DNA from: Metallyticus violacea
Lineage: Eukaryota > Arthropoda > Insecta > Mantodea > Metallyticidae
Length of the DNA stretch: 64,000 bases
Direction: 5' to 3'
NCBI GenBank assembly: GCA_030762175.1
Contig: CM060842.1
Span: forward strand, 69,267,501 to 69,331,500
A program made the position numbers and the translations under genes. How positions within the stretch are numbered: the stretch's first letter is position 1; every line of letters starts with the position of its first letter. A model generated the notes under the pieces. That model was given only the letters and a program-made list of their open reading frames with translations, was not told the origin of the DNA and made no database searches. Positions 46,642 through 58,827 of this stretch are shown here, piece after piece.

Positions 46642-47301
46642 GGTTCATAAGTTTCCGGCCTCGCGGATAAGGATTATCGCCTTCACAAGACCCTTATCTG
46701 GTGTCGTACTTAATTCGTTAAGTAAATAATTGCAGCTGTAACCTCGCTCCTCTGTGTTCAGTTGTTCAGATATAGTTGCGTAAAGAAGACTATGTGTAGA
46801 AGATTGTGACATGTTCAAAATGGAGTATCGAGCTGTTATTTAGTTCATTAAACAGTGATTGAACGGTGTACATGGGGAAGCATCCCCCTCATCTTCTACC
46901 GTAAAAGAACGGGTCGAGAAAGCATTCGAGACGAAGAGCGTGAAGGTAGGTCCTTGAAGGTGCTCATTGCTGAAAACATCGCTCTTGTGGAAGGAGAAAT
47001 TATGGAAGATCGGCGGTTCAAAGTTAAAGAAATAGCAGCGAGGTTGGGCCTTTCTAAAACGACAGCCCTTCAAATTATCCATGACCATTTCCTCTTCCCA
47101 AAACTCTTTAAGGAAGAAAATTGAAGTGTGATGGATGCTGTTTATGCCCATTTTGCAGACAAGACTTCTGACTATTGATTGAAATGTTGATCCAAAGATG
47201 TGAGAAGTGCATTGCAATAAAGGGTAACTATATTGAAAAGTGAAATATAGTTTTTGTCTTTATCATACCTAGAATATGGTTAAGCCGGAAACTTATGGAC
47301 A
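46642..47301 (+). mobile_element. Internally deleted mariner element with terminal inverted repeats
   Basis: Left end GGTTCATAAGTTTCCGGCC (46642-46660) matches the reverse complement of the right end AGCCGGAAACTTATGGACA (47283-47301) at 16 of 19 positions. TA precedes the left end; the right flank is TG, which could be a mutated TA. Inside are the two ends of a mariner transposase gene and little between. The unit is about 660 bases, roughly half of an autonomous mariner (about 1.3 kb). Confidence 0.88.
46820..47225 (+). pseudogene. Mariner transposase, N- and C-terminal parts
   Basis: MEYRAVI starts at 46820 with stops soon after. A frame change leads into the open frame 46855-47124, whose second helix-turn-helix is clear: RESIRDEEREGR, then EIMEDRRFKVKEIAARLGLS and IIHDHF. 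The catalytic DDD core (about 120 residues) is missing. DAVYAHFADKTSDY and, in another frame, RCEKCIAIKGNYIEK (about 47180-47222) give the C-terminus with the family's KCI--G-Y-E signature. The product could at best bind mariner ends, not cut them. Confidence 0.85.
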
Positions 47302-47630
47302 TGTATTAGTAGCAAGGTTCGGAATAGGACTGAGGGATGACGCTGCTGTAAGCGCGTAAATACTCGAAACGAGAATTGAAATGTACAGTCCTCCAGATGC
47401 ATTAAATGAAGGAAAACCTAACATTTTCACTCTGAAATTGGAAATAAATGCAATAAACAATTTAAACAAACCTAAACCTAACCTATATACGTTATAATTA
47501 CAGAATTAACAATTGTGGAATTCCTGCTATTGATAAATGTTGTGTTTCCACAGCACTCAGTATATCTGAAGTGGCAACTGTATCCATTTCTTCATCACTA
47601 TTTAGAATATCTTAGTAGACATTACCATTC
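47302..47630. other. No recognised feature
   Basis: AT-rich spacer between the mariner and SINE-2 copy b. Confidence 0.5.
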
Positions 47631-47642
47631 TCTCTACTTCAT

Positions 47643-47925
47643 CATACCGCCACGGGTGGCCGAGGTCGTTAAGGCACGGACTCGTGAGCGGGAGGTCTGC
47701 GGTTCGAATCCCGCCAGGACCGTCCTCCCTGACTGGGGTTTTTTCCAGGTTTTCCTGTCTTCATAACTAGCAAATACCGGGGAGGTACCTAAACTTAGGC
47801 CTGGAACGCTTCCTTCCTTAAAAAAAAAAATATATATCCTTTCCCAATTTACCATTTCATCTCATGTATCATCAGTGTCCACCGCCTGTGGTGCCTCAGT
47901 AGTGAAAACGGGCGTTAAACACTAC
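47643..47925 (+). mobile_element. SINE-2 copy b, best preserved, 12-bp target-site duplication
   Basis: CCGCCACGGGTGGCCGAGG and TCGTTAAGGCACGG give a type II tRNA box A, with box B GCGGTTCGAATCCCGCC. The body has GGGGTTTTTTCCAGGTTTTC, ACCGGGGAGGTACCTAAAC and CTTAGGCCTGGAACG. The tail is CCACCGCCTGTGGTGCCTCA then CGGGCGTTAAACAC. Flanks TCTCTACTTCAT (47631-47642) and TCTCCACTTCAT (47926-47937) differ by one base. The overlapping frames are by-products. Confidence 0.93.
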
Positions 47926-47937
47926 TCTCCACTTCAT

Positions 47938-50900
47938 GTAACATTACCAATATTTTTCTACCAATTTTCTTTCTTTAAAGTTTTCGTGATTTCAAAGTAT
48001 CTCTATCGGATTTGGAACCAAGTAATAAAGGGGTAATATCATGGGAAAAAGAATTAATTCTTTCAGAATGTCTCCGTAAAAATGGATATTTCACAATTTG
48101 GTATTGGTCCGTTTTCATTTACAAAATAAGAAATTTGTAATTCTCTTTTCTTCACTTTATGCAATATTAATTAATTTCTGTAAACCCTGCTGTAACCGCC
48201 TTATTGTGTTGTTTGTTTTAACATTTTAATACGTAAATCCTACCGATTTAATTACTTTTCCGTACTTGAAGTCCATCTCATTCTTCCAAACGGGATGACT
48301 TTTTCTAATGCTGGGATTCTTAATTTATTCTGTAATAATTTAATTTTTTTAAATTCCAAAAATTCAAAATGTCACGAAATTGAGTTATATGTACAGCCAG
48401 TATAATATTCATGACCCATATCATGCTGTAAAACTAGATTTCGCGTAACCCCATCCAGGTCATGTGTATAAAATAAAGAATATTGGCTACTGTTTTCAAA
48501 AGTTAATAAATGCTCTCGCTCATATAACGATAAAAGTCCAATTTTGAGTTTCCCGCTGATTTTTGCAATACAGAAGATCATTCATTATATGTCTTCGTGT
48601 CTTCTGTAGAAGTTTAAAATACCTAGTCTTTCCTGTGGAGTGGATATAGTTAAACCCAGGGAAAAGTCTGCAGAAAGGCAATGTCTCTAAACCGGTCTGT
48701 TCCTAAGATCAATATAGTGAGCAACAAAAAAAAATGTTAAAAAGTAATTTTATAATGACGTGCCAGGACAGGAATATGCATGGAGCCTGAAAAGAGACGG
48801 TAATTACTATCGTGAATATTTCAACATATAGCGTTTTTAGTTTTGTATCCCATAATTAGTTATGCAGTAAATTATTATTACTAATCAATCTCTTTATGTT
48901 TAAACTGTTAAATATGAGAATCTACGCAGGAATAAAGGCATTAAAAATGTAAAAATGTTAAATAGCAAATTAACAAAAATTCAGTTTTACAAATTTATTT
49001 TCACATTAAGTCTATAAAAATCTATGACTCCTTAAATTCAATAGTAATAGTAATAATAATAATAATAAAAATAAAATGTTTATAAGTAATATATTCTCTG
49101 CGTTAATAACAATAATAAAAATTATTACTTACTGCATTTATAAACTAAAATGCATTTGTAGATTAAAATAATCTATAAACAATAATCAAATATAAATAAC
49201 TCATTGTATATTCCTAAAAAAAAAAAAATTAAACTGCATATATCGGGTTTTCAAAAAAAAAAAACAAAACTAATTCTCAAATCTCATAATGTAATTAGGT
49301 ATATTATATTAACTTTGGCTTTTGCAGTGCAATGGAATTTTAAGTGGGAGGGGAAAAAACGCATAAAACAGAAAACTATATTCTTCAAAACGTGTTTTGT
49401 ACATTTATCTAGAAAAGCTCCTCAATAATTATGAAACTGAGTTTGAATAATGGACCTGTGCACATCATACAATTCAATTTTATTTTAAGCTGGCCTGGAT
49501 TTAATTTTAGGTTATAAGTCCCTTTCCTTTCAATGGCTTACCTTTCTTGTTTATTCCGGTGATTGTATTCTTGTTTAACTGTGTCATTTGCAACACACTC
49601 TGTAACCTTTGTTAAAGATATAGTTTTAACATAGCATTTCGTTATCGGTTTTCACTCGTAGTTTATTTGCTGACCTTACCTATACACTACCTGTCTTTTA
49701 TTCCACGACATGATGACTGAATCGAGGACTGTTACGCACTAGACGTAACGTTTGTTTGTTTGTCTGAGAACTGAGAGTGCTAGTGACGTAGGGTTGTGAG
49801 ATGTGCCCTTATTTTCCAATAATGCCGGTCCTATTACAAGATTTGCTGCTGTTACAAGGGCATTGAAAGAAAACTCCCGCTCTGCACGTTTGAAAAATCT
49901 TGACTGCAAACAAAGGCAGTTGTTTGTTTTCGTTGCACTTGCAGCGCACTTTGCCAGCTCTGCCGAATGTTCTCTATTTGGGAAGCTCACACTCCATGAG
50001 AGTAAACACATCTTCAACCGAAGAGAAATGTTCTCTGCACTAGTGTTATGATAGTTTCTCCAGTGAAAGAGAAAACAATCCGATTATGTCCTGACCTTTA
50101 GTGATGAGTATTATTTCACTATGAGGTAGGATTAAGCTCGTGTCTTATGTACCACTGAACTTTGCTACTTATCAAATTTTAACATAATGAAACTCTTTAA
50201 GAGCTGTGTTTACTGTACATATATATGTGCGAGAAACAACAGAATTGTTTTACAAAATTGTCGCATATATTTCAAAGTGTTTTAAACAATGTATTTAAAT
50301 TTTGATCACAATTTAATAAACTTGTAGTGAAAAAGGTAAGGTAACAGTGCAATACGTTTAAATCTAGAGCATTATATTTTAGAAAAAAATGTCAATACAC
50401 AGAAAGAAAATATTAATAAGTATATTAGCAAAGTAGCTAATTGACTATTTCACTTATGTGAAGTCATCTTAAAATAGACGAATAAATCGAAACAAAATTT
50501 TGAATTTTGCCTATCACAGCTGGATATCGCAGTGACATTATCGAGAGAAAAAAATTTTGCGTCAGTTTCAGAGTCAAAATGATAAAAGCACTACATTTAT
50601 GCAAGAACGAAATACGCCATATGTGTTTAATTGCTACCTTCAACTATTTTTTTATATTTGGATAAAAAAAACGTAAGTTAGTAAAATGGCACAGGTTAGC
50701 AAAGTCTTTTGAAATGTTGCTAATTTTTTACTACATGCATCGTAACACAGTTGTAGCGGCCCGAACCTATTGAGATGTTTCCAAACAGAAGATCGTCGTA
50801 TCAAAGAAGGTTTATTAATCTCTGTCTGCCGGTTCTGGTTGTAGGTAATGTAAAGTTTGTTTTGGAAGGAGTGGCATAGAGTTGTTTAGCGATATTTATG

Positions 50901-51694
50901 TCCATGTAAGTAATTGTCAACACTTTCATTAATATAATCTCAAGGTATTGTTTACATTATATCATATATAATTTGGATCGTACTTATCGTCAGAAGAATC
51001 TATTAACCGTTCGATTATTGTTATGGCAGTTGCTGAATGTAAGGAATTATCACTAAGTAGTGAATTTCCTACGTTGCACCACTGTTCAAAATAAAATAGT
51101 AATTCTCTCAGGAATTAATAGCAAGAATTAAATTATTCAAAAGGTCCGCTTCCATTATGCATATTATAAGTTCTATGGCAAAACATTTTAAGTGCACCTA
51201 AGCAATGCCTAAAGTTAGCCTCACAAAGGATAAAAATGGTGTGTGTGTGCGTGTGCGCGCGAGAGACTCGGTTTACAATGTTGGTGTGGAAGGTTACGTT
51301 ACCTTTTTGTGTATTTTGAAACACCGTGCTCATAGCCCTTAACAACAATGCATGTCATATGTTAAAAATTTGATATATGGAGTATACCTTACTATATATT
51401 TTATCTATAAATAATTGCATTTAATTACATGGTACACATATATACTCATTTTCAGCTATATGTCCGAAAAAATCCGCCCTGTTATGGATGAATATACTAA
51501 AGTTAGATGCATATTATGATTAACGCTTTTTATTAAAGTCAGATTGGTTAGCTATTTTAAGCCTTGTGAGGGTTAGGGCACGCTGTTTTGTGTGTCTCCC
51601 CGAATAGTATAATATATTTAAGTATATGGTGGATTATCAGAACTTCTTCACTTTTCCCTTGTGATCTAGTGATATACTTAGGAATCATTATGAA
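47938..51694. other. No recognised gene; simple-sequence patches
   Basis: AT-rich with AAT/ATA runs at 49040-49075, A-runs at 49219-49230 and 49255-49265, and a GT/GC-rich run at 51238-51263. Overlapping frames on both strands at 49739-50051 (92 and 82 codons) have no recognised domain. Confidence 0.45.
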
Positions 51695-52691
51695 CAGAGC
51701 CCGGAAGTTCAGGCATTTATTTTGGTTAAAATGGGCAGGCAAAAAGGCGCTTAAAATACTGATAATTGGCAGGCATATAATTAAAATAGACATTTAAAAA
51801 AATTAGTGAGTATTATTATATTTATTATGAATGAAAATGGGTATTTAAGATACTTGACATTTTTTATCACAAATTAAAGAATTTAAAGCTTATTTTTCAT
51901 GGTTACAAGCAGAAACGAGATGTTTCTCAAGGTATTGAGTGTCGTGGTCAGCCGCTTGTCATAGAGAACATTTTTTTTATCATGGATAAAGAACGTTCTA
52001 CTTCAATTGAAGTGATTGGAACATATTTAAAACGAATTATTTCTGAAATACTCATACCAGTTACAGCAGAGCATTCACCTTTTAGGCCATCGTGGAAATG
52101 TTGATCAAGACAAAGTAAAGTACTTTTAATAGTCCTGGCGAATGAGCGAAAGATTGCGTACTTTGTAGGGACGGTTTATTTTTCTCGTTTGCGATTGTTT
52201 GTTACATTTATGCAGCTGAGATATTACCCCCTACCCCAAAATGTCCTAGAATTGTCTTACGCAAATCGATACAAGGTCATTAGCCAGGAGTATTTAAATT
52301 ACAGTGTTCATCCTCTCTATTTCCCATTCGTATGCCCGAGGTAGCCATGCATTCTTTTCACTAATGAAGGTTCCGCTATTTAAAGAGTTTAAGTGAATGG
52401 GTTGAGGAATAAGTTATTGATTGCTTGATAAGAAATGAATATATTAAAAGCTTTATATATATTTGTGAAGAGAACATGTTTTTTTTAAATGCGAAAATAG
52501 TCGCAGAAAAATTCATAACGATCCGAAACAGGCCAAAAATATTAATGCTTAAAATAGGCAACAGAAGCCAAAAAAGGCAAAATATAAACTGCCCCTATCT
52601 ACCCTAAATGTAAGGAAATATGTTCGTTTCTATCCGACTCTTAATACTCCACCCAGATAGAAAAGGCATTTTGCCCAACTTCCGGGCTCTG
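51695..52691. mobile_element. Candidate DNA transposon with CAG...CTG inverted ends (about 1 kb)
   Basis: CAGAGCCCGGAAGTT (51695-51709) is exactly inverted as AACTTCCGGGCTCTG (52677-52691), with further loose similarity inward. Both subterminal regions carry AGGC-rich text (TTAAAATGGGCAGGCAAAAA and TTAAAATAGGCA...AAAAAAGGCAAAATA). Ends of the CAG...CTG type with subterminal repeats are common in hAT elements. No 8-bp target-site duplication is evident. In the interior one frame (about 51905-52103) reads 60-odd codons with MDKERSTSIEVIGTYLKRI, which I cannot place. Confidence 0.55.
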
Positions 52692-55600
52692 CTCATCAGC
52701 TACGGACTTCCGATGTGGAAATTGAAACCTGGAACGCGAAATTTAAGTTAATTCAGGTTAGGTGTTTTATTTTATTACCATAATTATTAAAATTACTTAA
52801 GTAAATAGTTTTCTGGTATATTAACTCTGGGGATTTTAATGTGGCCTGGAATTTCTGCATCTATGAGTGCATATAGGTAATAATGGCAACTTTCCCCACT
52901 TTTGGTGCACATCTAGTAACCTTGGTGATATCTTTTTGTAATATAATATGGTCAGGACTGGACCTCGGTCATCTCTACACTTTGTGAATTTTGTAGAAAA
53001 TAAACTTTCTATGGTAGTTTACTGCGTTAAGGAGAGATAATTTTAAAAAACTTGACTCGGGAAATATTAAAGCTTCAGCCCTCATTCATAACTGATGTCT
53101 CCTACAGTAGAACACTTAAAACTGCATCACACAGCCCATTATCGGTAGGTAAAATAGCTGCGCTATAAAGTAAGCGTTGCGCGCTTTTTCCACTGTGCAA
53201 ATGCTGGCATTATTCTGGCCATAGAAGTGCGTCGTTCATCACTGCTAATGAACAAAATCTGAAATGGGACACTAGCGCTGCACGGCTTTGCAATAACTCG
53301 TTCCTCACGATCTTACAACGTGATACTCTCTACGCAGCATCCATCATCGTAATGCAATGCACCGACGTGTATGTACTCTCATGCCTTTCTTTACTGTCAC
53401 CGAAATATTTACGAGCTGCAACGAAAACACAGAGCTCTTTTATAGGGGTGTAAAATGTAAAGGTAAATTAATAAATATTCTTTGTTTCGTTTTATTTTAC
53501 TCTTGTGCTTCACAGCATGCTCCGAAACAATGGAAATCGAAGGTGTATTTCCATGGTTGTTGTTAAACCTTTAGAACTGCTGTAGCCAACATGCTTATTC
53601 TGATACCGTTATTACTTCCTATCTAGAACAAGTAACCAAAAGCTCATACGAACCTATACCGCATATATCTTATAATAAACCACGAGAATAAACTATTTGT
53701 TTACTGATAGCTGTAGCAGTACCAAAAATTATAATGGGAATGCAAAACTATCCTATAGATGAGCTATCGACATCTGAACTAAAGAAACAAGGGACTGTTT
53801 TATGAATTCAATATGTTGGTCATTAACCAAAGTGTTTCTCTAGGCTTTTAAGCTCACTTAGAACAGCTTTTCATCATAATTTGATTGTTTATTTTATGAA
53901 TAAAGTAAACTATAAAATGATTCAAATATGTAGCTGCCACATTTACGGCATATGAATTCTGGGGAAATATCAGTTGCATTGGCCGGTACTACTTTTATGT
54001 GCTGTTCCCTACTCTTTGACATTGAAGTCATCCCTAATACTAGGAAATCCCAAGATGGAGTGACAAGCACATTTGATTGGTATGTATGCACAGTACATAC
54101 TAATAGAGCTATCGTTTGGGGCTGCAGAGGTGGAAGAAGGAATCAGGGGATTTTGCCTAGATTCAATACGGCAACGAGAGAATGAAAATAATAAAAAAAC
54201 CTATGGACGAAGTTTAGAACACGGCTAGAGAATATCAGCAGGCAGGAAATAGAGGGAGATTGTAACACTAAAGTCTCCTTGAGCCTATCGAATGAAAATG
54301 AAATAACCTGTGGTAAACAGGTACATATGCTTGTTGTAGGGAGAAAGGCGAGATCAGGAATGGCCTGGTTTTAGACTGGGAAGTTGGAAGGCTCAAGAAA
54401 TATCTGATAGTTCTGGTTGGAGAATGCGTTTTTCCATTTTAATGTTTATTAATTATTAATATACTTTAATTTGTATTATTTGTTTCTCTTTCTAATTGTG
54501 TATCATACTTATACACATTTCATAATTGTGTATCATACTTATATATTTTATAAAATTAATTAATAGTTAACCTGAAATAAGCAAATTTTTAGTTGATGAG
54601 GTTAGACAAATTTATTACAACATATTCTGGCGACATGGAGTTTTTACGTATATGAGCGAAAGAAAAACACTGTCAACCTCTACTCCAGGGTAAAATCCAT
54701 GATTTATTTCTGCTTTCGACGTTGTAGGGAGCATTTTAGTGGCTGATGGCTGGGTCTATCGCCTGAGAGCCAAACCCCGTACTAAGGTAGCCATATATAT
54801 TAATATCCCTGTAAAATGTAAAACACGCAAATGTGTGCTTTTCTTGTCACACGCCGAATAAGTGTGGTTTAGTTTTTTTTTTTTTTTATAATAATGTTTA
54901 ACGGCAGTTTTAAATACTGTGGCATCACTGACTAAGAATATTGAAGTTACATTACATAAAATGATAAATACAATAATGGGAATTGGAAATAAATTCATTT
55001 TAGACGATAGGATTTGTAAATTTCGATCATTTACGGAAATGTTTTAACAGTATTAAAAATAAAAAAAACTACACTCGAGAAAGTTAGATAAATGGCACAT
55101 TCAGATAAATAAATTAGCATGTATACTTAACTAGTAAACGTACACTACAGAACATATTTTCTACAGTTATTGGGCATTTATGCATCCCATCCTCACATTT
55201 AATTCTTATTTAGTCATTCTCAGTAATTCTTATACTAGTGTAATTACGTTAGTATCTGTTTAGGTTTAGTCTCCACATTAACATTAATAACAACAGCGCA
55301 AAATTCAGCATGTCATAGGAATAGCTGGGGGCAGTTGGACAATAAAATTTCTAAAAATAGCTGGTAAAATAGTTGTCGGGGAACAACAAAATAGACATAA
55401 TAGCCACAGAAAAATAGAATAGATACTTAATAAGCATTAAGAGAATATAACTAAATCCACGCAAAGGTTTTAATTACTAATATCCGTAATATTTTTGATC
55501 AACAGTGGTAAATACATATTTAATTTTCAGATCATATAAAAGTTAAAATAAATATAAAATATAAATTATATATAAAATTAAAGTTACAAAAATAATATGC

Positions 55601-55744
55601 ATTGTTTTTTCAGTTTTCTTTAAATTTCATTTTTAACTTGTCAAATTAGGTCATGTTTGAAAATATATATCTAATAAATCCGCAATAAAAAGGGTGTCAC
55701 TATTGATTGTATGTCTATAAGAGAGTGAACTTGGATAACTGATC
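52692..55744. other. No recognised gene; small direct repeat
   Basis: TAATTGTGTATCATACTTATA occurs twice (from 54493 and 54523). A 77-codon frame at 53952-54185 shows no recognised domain. T-run at 54872-54888. Confidence 0.45.
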
Positions 55745-55752
55745 ATCTGTAT

Positions 55753-56016
55753 ACCGCCACGGGTAGCCGAGGTCGTGAGCGGGAGGTCTGGGGTTCCATT
55801 CCAGAGTCGTTCTTCTTGATTGAGGTTCTTTCCAGGTGTTTCTCAGCCCTCATAAATGGAAATTGACGGGTACCCTAAACTTAGGTCTGGAACGTTTCTT
55901 TCCTTTAAATAAAAAAGAATCCTTTCCCAATCTATCCTTTCATGTCATATGTCATCAGTGTCCACCGCCTGTTATGTCTGAGTAGTAAAAACGGGAGTTA
56001 AATACTACTCAAAAAA
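55753..56016 (+). mobile_element. SINE-2 copy c with 8-bp target-site duplication
   Basis: ACCGCCACGGGTAGCCGAGGTCGTGAGCGG lacks the GTTAAGGCACGGACTC segment of copy b, so box A is broken, and box B is mutated (GGGGTTCCATTCC). The body and tail follow copy b (GGTACCCTAAACTTAGG, CCACCGCCTGTTATGTC, ACGGGAGTTAAATACTACT) and end in an A-run. ATCTGTAT flanks it at 55745-55752 and 56017-56024. Confidence 0.92.
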
Positions 56017-56024
56017 ATCTGTAT

Positions 56025-58699
56025 TATCACCAAATTTTATTTTATTACGATTTTCCGTACCAAAGAAGTTCTACAGCTACTTTGCGAATATCTAATAAGT
56101 GTGAAAAAACTAGCAAGTTAAAACCATTGTGACGAATGTTTAAATTTAACCTAATGCATTAAGATAAAGTTAAAAATATGTCTCATTTGTCATTGTCAAG
56201 AAGTGTGTCAGTTAATTTTCAATTGCTGAGCGAGTCGCTTACAAGCCAAATGCTTCTAAAATTATATGCCTTAAATAGAAAAACATTTAATTTAATTTAA
56301 TTTAATTTAAAATTTGGGAACTTTTAAATATGCTATTTTAGGCCTTTAAAAAGGCAGCGATTTACATCTGAAATATGCAGTTGTGGCAAATGTAAAAGTG
56401 AAGTGTACTTTTCCGCAAACAAGTTGAAGCGTAGTACGCTGCTTAATTGAACGTAACAACTTAATTTACATAGCTCTAGCGATCAGATTCTTTTATCCTC
56501 AGTTGCATCAACAGGTGGTATATCAAATATCTTGCCTTTCTCCATGTTGACGTTAGGACCATTGATCATCCCGTCACAACTAATACACCTCCATCTTTTC
56601 ACCATTTTTACAATTCTATCAGCCTCATCCCTATACACACACATATATATACAGCCAGAAGGGTTTTTGAATATTTTACGATGAAGCCAATGACAAAACT
56701 AAATTTGAACTCTGCGATAGATCACCTTCAGCTAAAGGAAACCGTCTTTAAATTCAGAAAAATAATGTCATATTTTTATAAATAAAGAAATTATATAGTT
56801 ATACTACAATTCTTATCATCAAATTCCTAACTAATATATTCCGTCTTAAAATAAAAAGTAATTTTATTTTAAAAAACAATTTTAAGACTATGAAAATACG
56901 ACCCAGTTGTCTCACGTTGTTGTTACATAAATAAAAACTGATTATGGAATTTCTAATTATATAAATGGTTGTTATTTCTGCGATTTATGAACGTTCGATC
57001 AAATGCCCTTATAATGAAAATCTCTACTGCTAAGATCTATGCTAAACTAGTGATTTTGCCACTAGCAACACAGAATGCAACAAAGTAAATCTAATGCTGT
57101 TGAGTTAACCCTATGTCTAAAACTGTAAACTTTCAGCAATTTTTATTGAAATAATTTAAGGAACCCCCAGTGAGAGGTGCTAACAAAACCTCAGTATGGA
57201 TTAAAAAATTGAGTCATTTATTTTCCTTAAATTATAGCCTTCATTGTTCACAATAGCCTTAGAATACATTCACAGTTAAGTTTTGCATTTATCAGAAATT
57301 CTATTAAATTAATGGTATTTTAGACATTATGTGAACGAATCATAAACAAACTTCTATAAATTTCCCTGGAACTTAAGAAAAGTGAAAAATTACAATTTTG
57401 AATATGATTTATCTAAGATTAGAGAAACAAATCTTTACAGGATGCGATGAATAGTATATAGATCCAGTACGGTAATACTTAGTTCTTTAAATTTTACACT
57501 GACTGAATCAACTTCCAAGTCAACATTTAATCAAACTGAACACAATATACCAAAATGACTTCAAGTAGCAGGCATAAGCTTACAGAACAGCTGACATAAT
57601 TACTCCATTATTCTAAGTTTAATAGGAAAACTCAAAAACGATGGAAGGAAATGCATTGTAGATAGCACCCTCCATACAAACAATATATGGAGACACTTTA
57701 GCTGGAACTGTATCCCCTTTGTAGTTTTTGTATGCTTACCTGCATTCTTAAGTTTCTTTTGTTACACAGTTGCCCACTCATTTATAATCAGGCATTTTAA
57801 ATTTACCTTTATCAAGATGATAATGAAATTGGATCAGGTAACGCTCTCAATGTTATCAAGTTTTGATGATAGCACCTCCTTCAAATCAACCTCTTAACTT
57901 TAAAGGACACAGGGGATGAGTTTTTCGCCAAAATCTGTTTTTTTTTCCAACAATTTCTCGAATTTTTGAACTTCCACAGATAGTCAACATTTCATATTCC
58001 ACTCTCCCTTTTGGGTTTGACAGCCATTTAAAGAACTTCGCGTGTTGTTTTAAATCAAAAAGTCCCAGCATACGTCTTTATAAAACAGCTTTTTTTCCAA
58101 ACCATGTTTTCACACATTCAAAATCTCCCGTGAATTCCATTTGTTTAAAATGAATTAAAATTTACCAGAATGTACAGCAGTAATTCGTTGTAACATTTTG
58201 CGAGACAAAAATATGTTAACACTAATAATAGTTTTAAAAATAGTTTCTATGAAAAAATTATTTATGTTAAAGATAAACTTTCTTATGGATTTAAAAAAGT
58301 TTGGCAGATCACTCCGCAAATTTATTCAAAATATCTTTCTATACAATTGTTGTATGGGGTTCCAATCTCCAATTGCTAAAATGTCAACCTATTTTCTCAA
58401 CTCATGACACGCGTGGCACATTTTGACTGTGTCATATTTACGTAGTAAAATTTATGAAATAATTTATTGCTAATAAAGTATTTATCCAATTTGAATGAAA
58501 TTTGTTATACATATTAACTTAACAGCAATGCGATCACAGTAAAAGTTCCAGAAAAATCAATACCAAAATGTGGAACTTAAAAAATTCACTCCCGTGTCCT
58601 TTTAAATTACAACGTTTAGTACATTTTATCGCCGCCGGTAGTCATCTGATAGACTATTTTTAAAATGAAATCTCACTTTATACAAAATTGTCAGTCAAC
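56025..58699. other. No recognised gene; TTTAA pentamer run
   Basis: A TTTAA repeat of about five units lies at 56286-56310. A minus-strand frame at 57886-58071, with apparent extension upstream to about 58140 (FDLKQHAKFFKWLSNPKGRV), reads like protein but matches nothing I can name. Confidence 0.4.
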
Positions 58700-58710
58700 A
58701 CCTTTTTCTG

Positions 58711-58816
58711 GTTTTTTTTTTTTTTTTTTTTGAATGATTAATTTATGGACGCTCTTTAACATCTGAGGTCATCAGCGTTCCATTCAACTCAGGGCGTGAA
58801 ACGGCCAACAAATGAG
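58711..58816 (-). mobile_element. SINE-1 copy g, 5'-truncated, 11-bp target-site duplication
   Basis: On the minus strand only the last third of SINE-1 is present (GGCCGTTTCACGCCC, then GAACGCTGATGACCTCAGAT and GTTAAAGAGCGTCCATAAAT) with a long A-tail, seen as a T-run at 58711-58731. It is flanked by exact ACCTTTTTCTG (58700-58710 and 58817-58827). Truncation at the 5' end with duplication is the classic product of incomplete reverse transcription. Confidence 0.93.
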
Positions 58817-58827
58817 ACCTTTTTCTG

